A stretch of DNA of 64,000 bases from Malus domestica (taxonomy: Eukaryota; Streptophyta; Magnoliopsida; Rosales; Rosaceae): contig NC_091669.1 in the NCBI RefSeq assembly GCF_042453785.1, positions 12,102,501 to 12,166,500 of the forward strand, in the 5' to 3' direction. The stretch's first letter is position 1. The number at the start of each line of letters is the position of its first letter. A model generated the notes under the pieces. That model was not told the origin of the DNA, did not search any database, and was given only the letters and a program-made list of their open reading frames with translations. Positions 13,001-23,369 of the stretch are shown here, in pieces. Made by a program: the position numbers and the translations under genes.

Positions 13001-15805
13001 ACACATTAGATTGGCATAGCATTTTCACACTGAAGGATATTCTATTTTTACATTTGCATTCAGAAAAAGAAAAAGAAAAAAAAAAAAAACAAACAAACAA
13101 ACACATCAATACCTCTTGGATTCCACTTAACACAAAGTGCAGCACGATTTAGCCGAAGGATAACAAGGGTTGGTACCCACTCTGATCCTTCTAGATTCCA
13201 GACATAACTAGGTAGATTTGATAGTTCGGGAAACAGAACTAATCCGTCAATAAGTGAAAGAAAGAAAAATAGTGTGGACTTGTGAGAGAGAGAGAAAGAC
13301 AGAACAAAACTCATGGATAAAGTTCCTATATAAATTACAAAACAAAATAATATCTCAAACCACATAGGTACTCACGAATTCCGATCATGAGATGCAGTAA
13401 CTATTTTGTTTGCCCTCGCGCTCCAGTCTATCCCAGATACAATTTGGTCATGCTGCCACATGATGAAAAATAATAAAGCTTAATTGCATTGCATTTTCTT
13501 GACAGAAGCTAAGTAACACCAGATCGTCTTAGAAAATATACAACTATCCAGACGTGAATAAATAATAATAAAATGAATCAAGAACCATTGAATTAGCGCC
13601 ACTTATGTTGTACTTTTATGCGCAAACGGAAGCAAATTATAACAAAGTACCAAATATCAACATTGTAGGTGAAAGCTAAAACAAACAATCTTAAAACCTG
13701 AACACAAAAGATTTACGTGGTTCGGCGTATAGCCTACTCCACAGGTGAAGCACGGCAAGGAATTTCACTAAACAAACGGAGATTACAAAAGAGTGTTTAA
13801 ACTCTCACAACCCAAATCCCACAAATTACAAACCCTAAACCAAACGAGTAGAGAACTCAAAACAAACGGAGAAGATTCTCCCAAATTGCTCTCTAACTCA
13901 CAAACTCACAAATTGACTCTCACCAAATTGCCACACGAATAAGCCACATCGAAATACACTAACCTTAAGGTCCTATTTATAGTGCATAGGACTTAGGTTA
14001 CAATAAGAATCCTAATAGGAAGTAAATCCAAATCCTAATCAAATAGGTAATAACAAAATCTCTCCACCAAGGAAACCAACTAAGAAGTCAAAATCCAAAC
14101 CCAAATAGGACACCAAAAACAAATAGGTAACACAAACCTAATTATTTGCATCATCCTAATTTTGAGCCGTAAAACCCAACAACTTAGTACTACGGTCTAG
14201 TGGTATTCCTCTTCACTTGTAAGTGAGAGGTCTTAGGTTCGATTCTCGCCAAAGGCGAATTTGAACCACATTATTGCTAGCCCATTGTGAGGCTAAGCCC
14301 ACCCCCTCCCCCTTAGTGTAGATAATATCATTTGTTAAAAAAAAAATTTAAAAAAAAAAAAAAAAAAACCCATTGAATTAGCCACATGATTCAAAATCAC
14401 TGACGGAAAAATATATCAATACTAAGAAAGCAAACTCAACATCAGTTAGCATACCGTAATCCCTTCCAACAAAGCTAAGAAAGCAAACATCAATGAAAAT
14501 AACAATACGAAAAAAACTCAGCAATTATGCACAATGCTTCCATTGAGGACCCAAATAACATCCTCTGCCTGGAACCATGTCCTTACAAACATAATCTTGG
14601 ACAAACAGAACAGGCCACAAATCCAAATTTAAAGAACAAAAAAAGATTATAACAAATCCCTCAAACCAAAGACTTCACATATGTTGGAGTGCAGGACCTT
14701 CCAAGGAGCCCTCAAGTTTCAGTTCACATTTATCACATTACAGGGAGGTTTTCAAACAGCTCGATATATCCAAATAATACCTCTAGTACTTTTCTACCTT
14801 TACTTCCATTACTACTTAAACTACTTATAGTTGTCTTGAGTAAAACTCATAAAACTTCACGCCTCAAAAGTTGCAAGTTTCTATTTTCTGAAAAAAAATC
14901 TATTTCCTCAAATTCACATCATAGTTGCAGTGAAATATTATAGTACAATTTGATTTAGGCAATTAATATTTCTATACGATGAATCTGAACCAAGTACCTT
15001 CTGAAGAACGTGCAGCTTCTCCCACTTTCCTTGCAACAGAGCATAGATGTGAACTTCATGGTTGTTCGGACAAAATGCGAGCACTGCCAGAAAATCGGAA
15101 TTATCAAATTACAACAGTGCAACTACAAAAATGTACACACACACACACATTATCCTACGATTTCATGACCGCACATTAATCACAGCTAAAACCTGGGCTC
15201 ACAACCATCATAGTCTGGAGCAACATCAAGATTTCCCATTTTTCAGAGCTCAGAAACTAGACAAAATTACCCATTGGGCCATTGACTACCAAAGTTCTTT
15301 GAAACATTACATTTTTCAGCAGCAAGCTATATGTATGTATGTGTGTGTGTATATATATATTCTTTCAAACATTACATTTTTCAGCAGCAAGCTGTGTGTG
15401 TGTGTGTAAAGATATAGCACAAGCAGAAAAGATATAAGCTTCACAGCACAATAATTAACCCCAATCCTCTGTTTGGCTTCCCAGAAAGTGCAAATAGAAA
15501 AATGGAATCAAAATATTCAACCCAAAATCTTCACATTAGTTCATGAACTGTAATCGCTCCAAGCTCTGAGCTTTCCAATTTTTCAACACAGACCCACAAA
15601 CATAAAAGCATTAAAATATGTAACTTTAAAAAAAATAACGAGAGACTAAATGCTTGTTTTCCTATCGGTTATCCCATATTTTCCGAGCAACCAAACAGAA
15701 TAAGAAAAATGATTAGAAAGGGTGGGAAACATTACTGGAGCGATCACGGCTCCAAGCGTGGCAAGTGATGCACTGAGCGAACTTGTGAACTTCCACCGCC
15801 GCCAT
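10047..15805 (-). CDS. ARPC1: Actin-related protein 2/3 complex subunit 1 (ARPC1/p41), WD40 protein, 378 aa
   Basis: Fifteen exons: 15805-15736, 15083-14998, 13452-13376, 13207-13113, 12983-12914, 12755-12686, 12126-12053, 11962-11920, 11397-11316, 11132-11044, 10928-10843, 10770-10707, 10535-10429, 10276-10218, 10111-10047 (1137 nt). The protein begins [19 protein letters not shown], as plant ARPC1 does, and shows WD40 blades: [71 protein letters not shown], and [16 protein letters not shown] near the end. The insert between the last blades ([15 protein letters not shown]) is typical of the subunit. ARPC1 joins the Arp2/3 actin-nucleating complex activated by SCAR/WAVE and needed for trichome and pavement-cell shape. 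Length equals that of Arabidopsis ARPC1. Intron 2 contains an LTR-like plus SINE insertion. Confidence 0.95.
13664..14181 (-). repeat. LTR-like segment (TRIM or solo-LTR type)
   Basis: Read on the minus strand it begins TGTTGGGTTTTACGG and ends CACCTACA, so it has TG...CA ends. It contains the motif ACGTGGTTCGGCGTATAGCC (plus strand), which is common in small plant LTR elements. No 5-bp target duplication is visible around it. Confidence 0.45.
14182..14369 (+). mobile_element. tRNA-derived SINE
   Basis: A box-like GGTCTAGTGGTATTCC is followed by a B box GGTTCGATTCTCGCC at 14236-14250. After a tRNA-unrelated body the element ends in an A-rich tail with a few T's (14336-14368). This layout is diagnostic of Pol III-transcribed SINEs. 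Confidence 0.75.
15293..15410. repeat. Local duplication with (GT)n/(TA)n microsatellites
   Basis: TCTTTGAAACATTACATTTT... at about 15296 and TCTTTCAAACATTACATTTT... at about 15361 are two copies of a 33-bp sequence that both end CAGCAGCAAGCT. Each is followed by a GT/TA microsatellite. Lies in ARPC1 5' intronic sequence. Confidence 0.7.
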
Positions 15806-16937
15806 TTCTTCGTTTCAATCTTCAGCGGCGGAGAGGAAAACCGAAGCTTTTTTTTTTCCCAAATCTGCAGCGGAAATTTCAATCTGGGTTCCTATCAATT
15901 TTGTTCGAAGAGCTGGGATTTGCACGGAATCAAAGAGGAAAGTGATTGTTTGAGTGTGAATTTGGGAGGAGATCTGAAGGCTTTGAAGACAGATCCAGTG
16001 CTTTATTCCTCTCTTCTTTCTCACTCTTGTTTTGTTGGCATTGGAGATGGAGATGACAGGCACGTGTTTGAGAAATTAACTGAGCTCGAATTCTCACGCA
16101 GATAGGGAAAATATTTTGTTTCTGTTTTTTGCTTTTTTTAATAAGAAAAATTAATGAAAATAGTTTAAAATTTTAAATTTTAACGATACAGATAAAATAA
16201 ATGGTAAATATCATAATTAACTTTTTAGTGTAAAAATGTGATTTTTGTTAAATAAATAGTACCGAAAGCTTTTCATTAAGGTTTCCTTTTTAATATCATA
16301 TTTTGGTGTGTTTGTAAGCGCTTTTAAAATTAATGAAAGTATTTTTAATACTAATTCTTAGTAAAAATTCAAATATGTCTTAAAAAATGACTTAAATGCT
16401 TATTGCAAAAAGTATACATCTAGTGTTTTTTCCAAAAAGTATTTTTAAGTGCTTTTAGAACTTATAATCAATTATTACCAAAAACATTTTCAGTGATTTT
16501 AAAGTATTTCCAAACGACCTTTATTAGCAAAGGAAATTTTGCTAACAACCTTCTCACTTAGCCTTTTATTTTAATATTCTCAATTCTATTCATGTCACAT
16601 ATATTTCACTAGCACATAAAATCAAAATTTTAATTACTTTTTAGTTGACAAACTAAAATTTTAATTACACTAATAAAGGAAAAAATAATAATGGGATTCT
16701 AATATAATTAAAATTATGGTTTCGAGTGCTAGTTGAGTACAATCGCAAAAGGAAAAGTGAGAAGGTAAACCAGAATGTGGATAAGGTGTGCTATGTAGGT
16801 CTCGAGAAAAAAAATGAGAGTAAAAATTATTTAAGGGGGCCTCTAGAAAGTAGAGACATACTTATGTTTAGAACGTTACTGTATTAGTACCTTAACTTAA
16901 TAACTTATTGCTTGGTATTTTTATTTTATCACGTGAC
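15806..16937. other. Intergenic, ARPC1 promoter side
   Basis: Holds the ARPC1 5' flank and a MITE at about 16.31-16.52 kb. The retrotransposon begins 1.13 kb upstream of the ARPC1 start codon. The plus-strand ORF at 15722-16105 overlaps ARPC1 exon 1 in antisense and is probably spurious. Confidence 0.5.
16308..16523. mobile_element. MITE, same family as 9.29-9.47 kb
   Basis: Left end TGTTTGTAAGCGCTTTTAAA and right end, reverse-complemented, CGTTTGGAAATACTTTAAAA followed by TCACTGAAAA. The interior is AT-rich and non-coding. Confidence 0.5.
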
Positions 16938-17146
16938 TGTAGACATCGAAATTTCGGTAAATAAATGTTGACCGATAAATCAAAGTGTCAACGCTCATGT
17001 ATTACATAAATTTTACACGTAGCGTGTGACTCAATGAAAATTGAAATGAGTTGGAAAAGTCATCAAATAGGACACGTGTCAACACCTGGCATAAACGACT
17101 TATTTCATCTGGAATATTATATTCAAAATTAGGCCTTGGAAATTTC

Positions 17147-17155
17147 TATAAATAG
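17147..17155 (+). promoter_or_regulatory. LTR TATA box
   Basis: TATAAATAG in the first third of the 5' LTR. The identical motif is in the 3' LTR at 26309-26317, where it could drive readthrough toward the region downstream of the receptor kinase. Confidence 0.6.
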
Positions 17156-17279
17156 AAGGCTAATTCATTCATTTAAAAAAAAGAACCAATTCATATTACA
17201 CCTTGAAGCTCTGAAGCTCTGAAACTCCGAAGCTCTCAAGCATCCAGGTTCCCGAAGAATCAAGAAAGTGTTCTTCGTT

Positions 17280-17870
17280 CTTCGTTCTTCGTTCATCGTT
17301 CTTCCAAGATCAAGCCCCGACGGCCCTTGGATCAACAATCATCCACCTTCAAGATCAAGCCCCGACGGCCCTTGAAGAAAGCGTTCTTCGTTCTTCGTTC
17401 ATCGTTCTTCCAAGATCAAGCCCCAACGGCCATTTGGATCAACAATCATCCACCAATTCAAGATCAAGCCCCGACGGCCCTTGAAGAAAGTGTTCTTCGT
17501 TCTTCGTTCATCGTTCTTCCAAGATCAAGCCCCGACGGCCCTTGAAGAAAGTGTTATTCGTTCTTCGTTCATCATCCGTTCATCCAAGATCAAGCCCCAA
17601 CGGCCCTTTGGATCAACAACGTCGACAAATCCACACATCCAACCGTTCTTCAAGATCAAGCCCAAAAGCCCTTGAAGATCCGTTCATCACTGTTCTTCAA
17701 GATCAAGCCCAAAAGCCCTTGGAGATCCGTTCGTCACTATTCTTCAAAGATCAAGCCCAAAAGCCCCTTTGAAGATCCGCTCAAATCCACCTTCAAGATC
17801 AAGTCCACGGCCCTTGAAGAACGTTCATCCTTAGATCAAGCCCAACGGCCCTTTGGATCAATCACACATC
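17280..17870 (+). repeat. Minisatellite-like array inside the 5' LTR
   Basis: About ten degenerate units of roughly 45-60 bp share AGATCAAGCC and CGGCCCTTG/AAAGCCCTTG. Several are joined by CTTCGTTCTTCGTTCATCG. The 3' LTR carries the matching array (26430-27060) with different unit numbers. The same core recurs in the internal region at 25540-26030. Confidence 0.85.
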
Positions 17871-18010
17871 CACAAATACACACCTTACGGAGATCGAATC
17901 AGATGATCAAATTAGAGAGAGATTGTAACCCAAAATCATCAAATACAAATATTTGTTTGTGCACGTTGTTCTTGTCTCATTCGTTTCAGGAATTTTCCGT
18001 GTTCACAAAT

Positions 18011-18028
18011 TGGCACGCCCAGTGGGAC
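18011..18028 (+). other. Primer-binding site
   Basis: TGGCACGCCCAGTGGGAC starts 3 nt after the 5' LTR. Its TGG start pairs with the CCA end of a tRNA. I cannot say which tRNA from memory. Confidence 0.7.
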
Positions 18029-18082
18029 AATCTCTGCCTCTCATCTCTTTCTCCGTTCAAGAAAAGCACACTTCCAAAATTA

Positions 18083-20032
18083 ATGGCATCAAGGAAGGCT
18101 CAAACTGTTCCCGCAACCGGCGCAAAGAACAAAAGCGTCCTCGTCGCAACTGGTGTCACTTTGGGCATCACGACTCGAAGCATGGCAAGAGCTACTTCTG
18201 CCGCCTCTTTCACCTCTGCATCAACTCTGCCAAGGGAACAAAAGCACCCAAGGCATGAGCCTTTGATCACCTTAGCCTCACTAAGGGCACCAAGGGGGGA
18301 AAGCCCAAGGAAATACTCCGAATCCATGCTCTCCGATGCCGATTCAAGCGACAGTTCAGCCATGCAAGTCATGACTATTGGAGCAACTTCAATCGATGAG
18401 CAGCTGGCTCAAATGAATGAAGCAATCGCAAGGCTAACCCGAACTGTGGAAGAAAAAGACTTGCAAATTGCAGCACTAGTCAACCGACTGGAGGCGCAGG
18501 ACGGCGATAAACCCGACCCAGAGGATGATCCACTAAAGGGAGGAGCTGGCGGAGACGAAGAACCCCCGGTGAAGAAAATCGATGGGAAGCCGGAGCCAGA
18601 CCAAGCAGCGGCACTCATGGGATCTCTTTCTATCCAGCAACTGCAGGAGATGATCACCAACACCATCAAGGCACAGTACGAAGGGAGCTCACATACCTCC
18701 TTGTTCTACTCGAAGCCCTATTCCAAGAAGATCGATGTCCTAAGGATGCCAAGGGGTTATCAACCACCAAAGTTCATGCAGTTTGATCGAAAAGGAAACC
18801 CAAAGCAGCACGTTGCACATTTCGTCGAAACTTGCAACAATGCGGGGACGGAGGGAGACTACCTCGCCAAGCAGTTTGTGCGCTCGCTGAAAGGAAACGC
18901 CTTTGAGTGGTACACGGACCTAGAGCCCGAGTCCATCAACAGCTGGGAACAGTTGGAAAGGGAATTCCTCAACCGCTTCTACAGCACCCGCCGCACTGTG
19001 AGCATGCTAGAACTGACGAGCACAAAGCAGTGGAAGGACGAGCCAGTCATTGACTACATCAACAGATGGCGCACTCTAAGCCTCGACTGTAAAGACAGGC
19101 TCTCGGAAACCTCTTCAATCGAGATGTGCATCCAAGGCATGCAATGGGGTTTGCAATACATCCTTCAAGGCATCAAACCACGGACCTTCGAAGAGCTAGC
19201 CACCCGCGCCCATGACATGGAGTTAAGCATCGCCCATCATGGGAAGAAGGAACCAATCGCCAACTACAAGAACGACAAAGTTCTTGAGACAAAGGTGGAG
19301 AAGGCTGCGTGGAAATCCACCAAGGAAGTAATGACAGTCAACACAGCTCTCGTCAAAATCCCTACACGAGGCAAGGCGATTCAAGCCGAAGGCTTTCGTG
19401 ATCAAGAGATGCGTAGACGCACTTTGAAGGAGCTCGAGGAGAAAACTTATCCATTCCCCGACTCTGATGTGGTTGCTATGTTAGAAGACTTGCTGGAAAA
19501 GAAGGTGATCGGCTTGCCCGAGTGCAGACGGCCAAAAGAGATGAATCGCACCGACAGTCCAAGGTACTGTAAATTCCACCGCTTCATCAGTCATCCGACA
19601 GAAAAGTGCTTCGTGCTGAAAGATCTCATCATGAAGCTGGCTCAAAAAGGAATCATCGAGCTAGATCTTGACGATATGGTGAAGTCAAACTATACCACCA
19701 TCACTTTTGGCTCTTCCAACTCAAAGTTTTCACCTCAACCGCTGGGGGCATCCTCAAAGACAAGCAAAGTTGAAGGATGGACTCAAGTCACTCCTAAGAA
19801 ATTGCACAAGAAGCATACGTCTCCTCCACAAGTCCGCCAATCGGAAAGGGGGCAAAACAGCTCTTGTCAACCTTCAAAGCAACGTGAACATGTTGAAGAT
19901 GATGAAATTGCGACACAAAGATCGTCCGTTGCCATCACGATGCGCGACTTCTTGCCCGAAGACTTTTTCAATCATGCGGTCAAAGCTCCTTGCTATGAAA
20001 ATTGTGAGGAACGCCTCTCCAAAATTGCTTAA
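18083..20032 (+). CDS. gag: Retrotransposon Gag polyprotein, 649 aa
   Basis: The ORF is open from inside the LTR, but the ATG at 18083 (MASRKAQTVPATG) is the likely start, 75 nt after the LTR. An N-terminal coiled-coil-like stretch (IDEQLAQMNEAIARLTRTVE) is followed by an acidic linker. Then comes a Ty3-type retrotransposon Gag core with FVRSLKGNAFEWYTDL, WEQLEREFLNRFY and VIDYINRWRTLSLDC. A Cys/His patch occurs later (RYCKFHRFISHPTEKCFVLK); it resembles the degenerate knuckle of plant Ty3 Gags rather than a canonical CCHC zinc knuckle. The ORF ends at a stop with no downstream pol. It would supply capsid protein for packaging the element's RNA. Confidence 0.9.
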   Translation: MASRKAQTVPATGAKNKSVLVATGVTLGITTRSMARATSAASFTSASTLPREQKHPRHEPLITLASLRAPRGESPRKYSESMLSDADSSDSSAMQVMTIGATSIDEQLAQMNEAIARLTRTVEEKDLQIAALVNRLEAQDGDKPDPEDDPLKGGAGGDEEPPVKKIDGKPEPDQAAALMGSLSIQQLQEMITNTIKAQYEGSSHTSLFYSKPYSKKIDVLRMPRGYQPPKFMQFDRKGNPKQHVAHFVETCNNAGTEGDYLAKQFVRSLKGNAFEWYTDLEPESINSWEQLEREFLNRFYSTRRTVSMLELTSTKQWKDEPVIDYINRWRTLSLDCKDRLSETSSIEMCIQGMQWGLQYILQGIKPRTFEELATRAHDMELSIAHHGKKEPIANYKNDKVLETKVEKAAWKSTKEVMTVNTALVKIPTRGKAIQAEGFRDQEMRRRTLKELEEKTYPFPDSDVVAMLEDLLEKKVIGLPECRRPKEMNRTDSPRYCKFHRFISHPTEKCFVLKDLIMKLAQKGIIELDLDDMVKSNYTTITFGSSNSKFSPQPLGASSKTSKVEGWTQVTPKKLHKKHTSPPQVRQSERGQNSSCQPSKQREHVEDDEIATQRSSVAITMRDFLPEDFFNHAVKAPCYENCEERLSKIA

Positions 20033-20359
20033 CAAAATTCACAAATTCTCTTCGCCCGCACGAGTCTAAACTGCATGGCACAAAGCTCCTGGTCCGCACG
20101 AGCATAAAAGGCGACAACAAACACTCATTGTCTGCATGAGTTAAAACTGCAAATGGCACAAAAAGAAAATACCAAAAAAAATATATGTATGTATTTGAAC
20201 TACGTTACGACTTGATCTCTTCTTTGGAGGGGTACGTAGGCAGCTTGAATATTCAAAATTTCGAGTTCAGTCACATCAAAATATAAATAAATGTTTTATT
20301 AAAGAAAGTCAATTTTATTATAAAAAAAAATGATGAATACATATGTTTATGTATTTACA

Positions 20360-20386
20360 AAAAAAAAAAAAAAAAAAAAAAAAAAG
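20360..20386 (+). repeat. Poly(A) tract
   Basis: A run of about 26 A's lies between the gag gene and the Dof-containing segment. It could be the scar of a retroposed transcript joined into the element. Confidence 0.7.
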
Positions 20387-20752
20387 GGTTTGTACAATAT
20401 ATATAATCTGCAATTGCTTCGGCCCAGCACGGTTCACACCATCAACAAGGCCACCAAACGTTGGGCCCAACTCCTGTGGCCCAGTTTTTCATCTCCAGCT
20501 CGTTGATGCAGCCGGATTCCACTAGCCCAACTCCCCAGCCACGTCGCTCTCTCTCCTTCCTCACTTTCTCTCTCTAGAAGAACAACTCAAAACAGTATGT
20601 GTGATAAGGAAAAGATTGCACGCTCAAAGTACGCAAATGTGAGCGAAGTTTCCCGGAAAATTCAGCAATTCCATTAGCTTTTTCCCGGAAAACTCAAGAA
20701 TCGATCAATTTTCTCGGAAAAATTCAGCAGTCTGTCAACTTGGGTAATTGAA

Positions 20753-21076
20753 ATGCAAGACATTCATTCAGTGAGAGGTGGAGGGAGGTTCTTCGGGGGC
20801 TCGGGAGGAGGAGACCCGCGGCTAAGACCGCATCAGCACCCGAACCAGCATGCCTTGAAGTGCTCGCGGTGCGATTCTCTCAACACCAAGTTCTGCTACT
20901 ACAACAACTACAACTTCTCCCAGCCCCGCCACTTCTGCAAGGCCTGCCGCCGCTACTGGACCAAAGGCGGCGTCCTCCGCAACGTCCCCGTCGGCGGCGG
21001 ATGTCGCAAAACTAAACGCTCCAAGACGAAAAATTCATCTTCGTCATCACCGATATCATCTCCGTCGCCAGAATGA
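20753..21076 (+). pseudogene. Truncated Dof zinc-finger transcription-factor gene captured in the retrotransposon
   Basis: A 107-codon ORF starts [16 protein letters not shown], which resembles the start of Dof5.4/OBP4-type proteins. It contains a complete Dof domain (residues about 34-90): [18 protein letters not shown], then [19 protein letters not shown], then [14 protein letters not shown]. All four zinc cysteines are present. Family members usually continue for 150-250 residues, but here the frame stops after a short Ser/Pro tail. It lies in the sense orientation of the retrotransposon, downstream of gag. The DNA-binding domain could still fold if it were translated; whether it is expressed cannot be told from the sequence. 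Confidence 0.85.
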
Positions 21077-21153
21077 GGCTTCTCAACATCCACGTGCACC
21101 ACTGCAAGCCCGCCCGCCACTGTTAACCACCGGTTCAGCTCGGCTCAATTCCG

Positions 21154-21710
21154 TTGAAGGTAAGACAGACCCTGTTTCTGATGCTACCATTTTCTCGCCT
21201 TCCAAACAGAACCCAGATGAGAAATTGGGGCCAAAATCTCAAATCTGATCCCTCAGAATTGTCAGTGGCGAAATCGAAATACAACCCAGGTGGGAAAAGG
21301 GGTTCAAAGGCGAAATTGAAAAGTGGTTCAGTCTCATCCCCTTCAAATTCCTCCAATTCCTCTCCGGAAAGTGCAATTTTCTCGCCATCCAAACAGAACC
21401 CAGATAAGAAGCAGCGTTCTAAGCCCAAACCGAAATCTCGGTCGTTTCATTCTCCGCCGGATTCTTCTAATTGGTTGACAGACTCCCCTTCGCCCCCGAG
21501 GAAATCGGGTTGCTTGTGGTGTTCCCCGAAGACAAAGAGGGCTTCTCACACAAAGAGTATAGAAAATTAGGCAATTGACTTCGGGGCTGGTCTGAATTTC
21601 AGCGACGATGATGGGCTTTTATCGGATTTGGGCAGTTTTTTTGAAGAAAGAGCAAACGAGGAGACTGAGATGCGCAGGGGTGGAGGAGAAGGACATGGCG
21701 GGAAATTAAA
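21154..21710 (+). pseudogene. Second host-like coding fragment, Ser/Lys/Pro-rich
   Basis: An ORF at 21154-21570 encodes a Ser/Pro/Lys-rich stretch with SAIFSPSKQNPDKKQRSKPK and SPPRKSGCLWCSPKTKR. The motif IFSPSKQNPD also occurs about 180 bp upstream in another frame, and the likely continuation (FSDDDGLLSDLGSFFEERAN, from about 21599) is in another frame again. This suggests a frameshifted copy of a plant gene of unknown function; proteins with a CxWCSPK motif followed by an acidic LLSDLGSF-type segment are familiar to me but I cannot name the family. Confidence 0.45.
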
Positions 21711-22172
21711 GTTCTGGGATTGTCCTTTTGCGGAAACTCACATGAGTTGTTGCTTGTGCTATTGCTGGTCCCGAGGTTCTTCGTCGTGTACATGGTGGTC
21801 GGGTCGGGTTGTACGACGGGTTTCATCCCAGAAGTTCGCAGAAGGAGTGGGTCTTCTTCACCCGGCCCAAATACAAAGACACCAGCAACAACAACCACCT
21901 CCCGCCACCATCGAATCAGCTCTGTTGGGCCCGTCGCCGCCGAGCCCGTCTCAGAGAGTGGAGCTCATGCTGCAACACGTTGTGGGGAAGGTGCCTGACA
22001 ACATGAGAAGTAAAGAGAGTATCAAAGCTGCAGCTCAGCAGCCACACCTTCGAGCGCACAAGGCCTCCACGCCAGCCCGTACCCTTCTTTCCTCCACACC
22101 TACCTCCTCCGTGCTCCTCCTTCTTCCTTCTCCAAACTCCTATCCCGCACCATATATATATATATATATATA

Positions 22173-22719
22173 GGATGAAGTGCCAATTTAGTCCTTGAAC
22201 TATCACCTCAGTGAAAATTAGGTCCTTGAATTATTTTTTCAGTAAAATAAGTCCCTAAATTCATTAGAAATTGCTAATTTCATCCCTATTATTATATTCA
22301 AAGCTATTTTATCTAATTTTTCGTTAAATTAAGTCACTTGACACACTTTAGAATGTAATACCATCATTTTCTTGTTTATAAGTGCTTAACATTTCATATA
22401 TGTTGCGAATTTAATGTCTAATTTACCCTTAAAAGTTAACTTACACTATTTCTTTATGAAAAACTACCAATTTCTCCTCCAAAGTTAACTCCATACACTA
22501 TTTCTTTATGAAAAACTACCAATCTAGCCTTCAATGTGTATCACATGCAAGTAACGTGACTTAAATTGATGGAAAATTGAATATAGTAGCTTCGAATATA
22601 ACATTAGGGATGTAATTGGCAGATTTTTATAATTCAGGGACTAATTTTTCTGAAAAAATAGTTTAGGGACCTAATTTTCACTAAGGTGATAATTCAGGGA
22701 CTAAATTGGCAGTTTACCC
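22173..22719. mobile_element. Long-TIR element (MULE-like) nested in the retrotransposon
   Basis: The left end (GATGAAGTGCCAATTTAGTC) and the reverse-complemented right end (GTAAACTGCCAATTTAGTCC) are inverted repeats that stay similar for about 200 bp, so the element is almost all arm. It sits in an (AT)n tract, which hides the exact target duplication. No coding capacity. Confidence 0.7.
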
Positions 22720-22860
22720 ATATATATATGTATGTATGTATATATATATATGTATGTATATGTATGTACGTATGTATATGTATGTACGTATGTATATGTA
22801 TGTACGTATGTATGTATATGTGCATGATAAAAATAAATAAATAAATAAATAAATAAAAAT
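22720..22860. repeat. ATGT/ACGT microsatellites and (AAAT)n
   Basis: Three or more units of GTATGTATATGTATGTAC are followed by (AAAT)n at about 22829-22857. The short ORFs across them are low-complexity artefacts. Confidence 0.9.
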
Positions 22861-23167
22861 GGGGGTTAAAGCTTATGGAATGGTGCATGGGCACCAACTA
22901 AAGAAACAAAAAATAATAATAAAAAAAAAAAAAAAAAAAGGGGTATGGTGCATCAGGCACCATCCTGAAAAAGAAAAAAATATATATATACAAAAAACAT
23001 AAATGAAAATTTGGGGATAGTGGACGGCAAAGAGGTGTGGTGACATGTGTGTATATATTTGTTATATATAAAATATGATTTGTGGAGTTGTGTCAGACAA
23101 GCAATAGTGGCCATCATTTAAGTTATGATGGTGTATGTGAACACCACCGAAAAGCAAAAGGAAAAAG

Positions 23168-23285
23168 GTGGGTGTGTGTGTGTATGTACATTGTGTGGGT
23201 ATATATTATATATATGTACATGGGTATATATTATATATATATTATATTTTATATATATATATGTATATATATATATGTACATCTG
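23168..23285. repeat. GT/TA microsatellite tract
   Basis: Alternating (GTGT)n and (TA)n with GTACATGGGTATATATTATA repeated. Non-coding. Confidence 0.85.
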
Positions 23286-23369
23286 AAGGAAATAAAGCTC
23301 GTTTATTGATTTCTCAAAAAAAAAAAAAAAAAAATTTTTACAAATGTGCAAACAAACGGGAGGGAGTTT

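Larger units (their letters stand above)
13598..14369 (+). mobile_element. Composite insertion in ARPC1 intron 2 (LTR-like segment plus SINE)
   Basis: The 13-bp sequence CCATTGAATTAGC occurs immediately before (13585-13597) and after (14370-14382) this 772-bp segment. The right end is poly(A), as in LINE-mediated retroposition. The segment contains an LTR-like stretch (13664-14181) and a tRNA-type SINE (about 14182-14369). The SINE itself lacks its own left target duplication. Confidence 0.6.
16938..18007 (+). repeat. 5' LTR
   Basis: Begins TGTAGACATCGAAATTTCGG and ends CCGTGTTCACA. A TATA box (TATAAATAG, 17147-17155) would place transcription start shortly downstream. The second half (about 17.28-17.87 kb) is an array of related units that contain AAGATCAAGCCCCGACGGCC followed by CTTGAAG or TTGGATC. 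Confidence 0.93.

Noticed and set aside
15722-16105. 127-codon plus-strand ORF
   Set aside because: Overlaps ARPC1 exon 1 and promoter in antisense; no family likeness and no splice partner.
17280-17870. Evenly spaced repeats considered as a CRISPR array
   Set aside because: Units are degenerate and contiguous, without unique spacers, and lie in plant LTRs.
21916-22206. Minus-strand ORF in the retrotransposon
   Set aside because: Partly (AT)n-encoded and overlaps the plus-strand captured fragments.
22694-23351. ORFs rich in Tyr/Ile/His repeats
   Set aside because: Translations of microsatellites.
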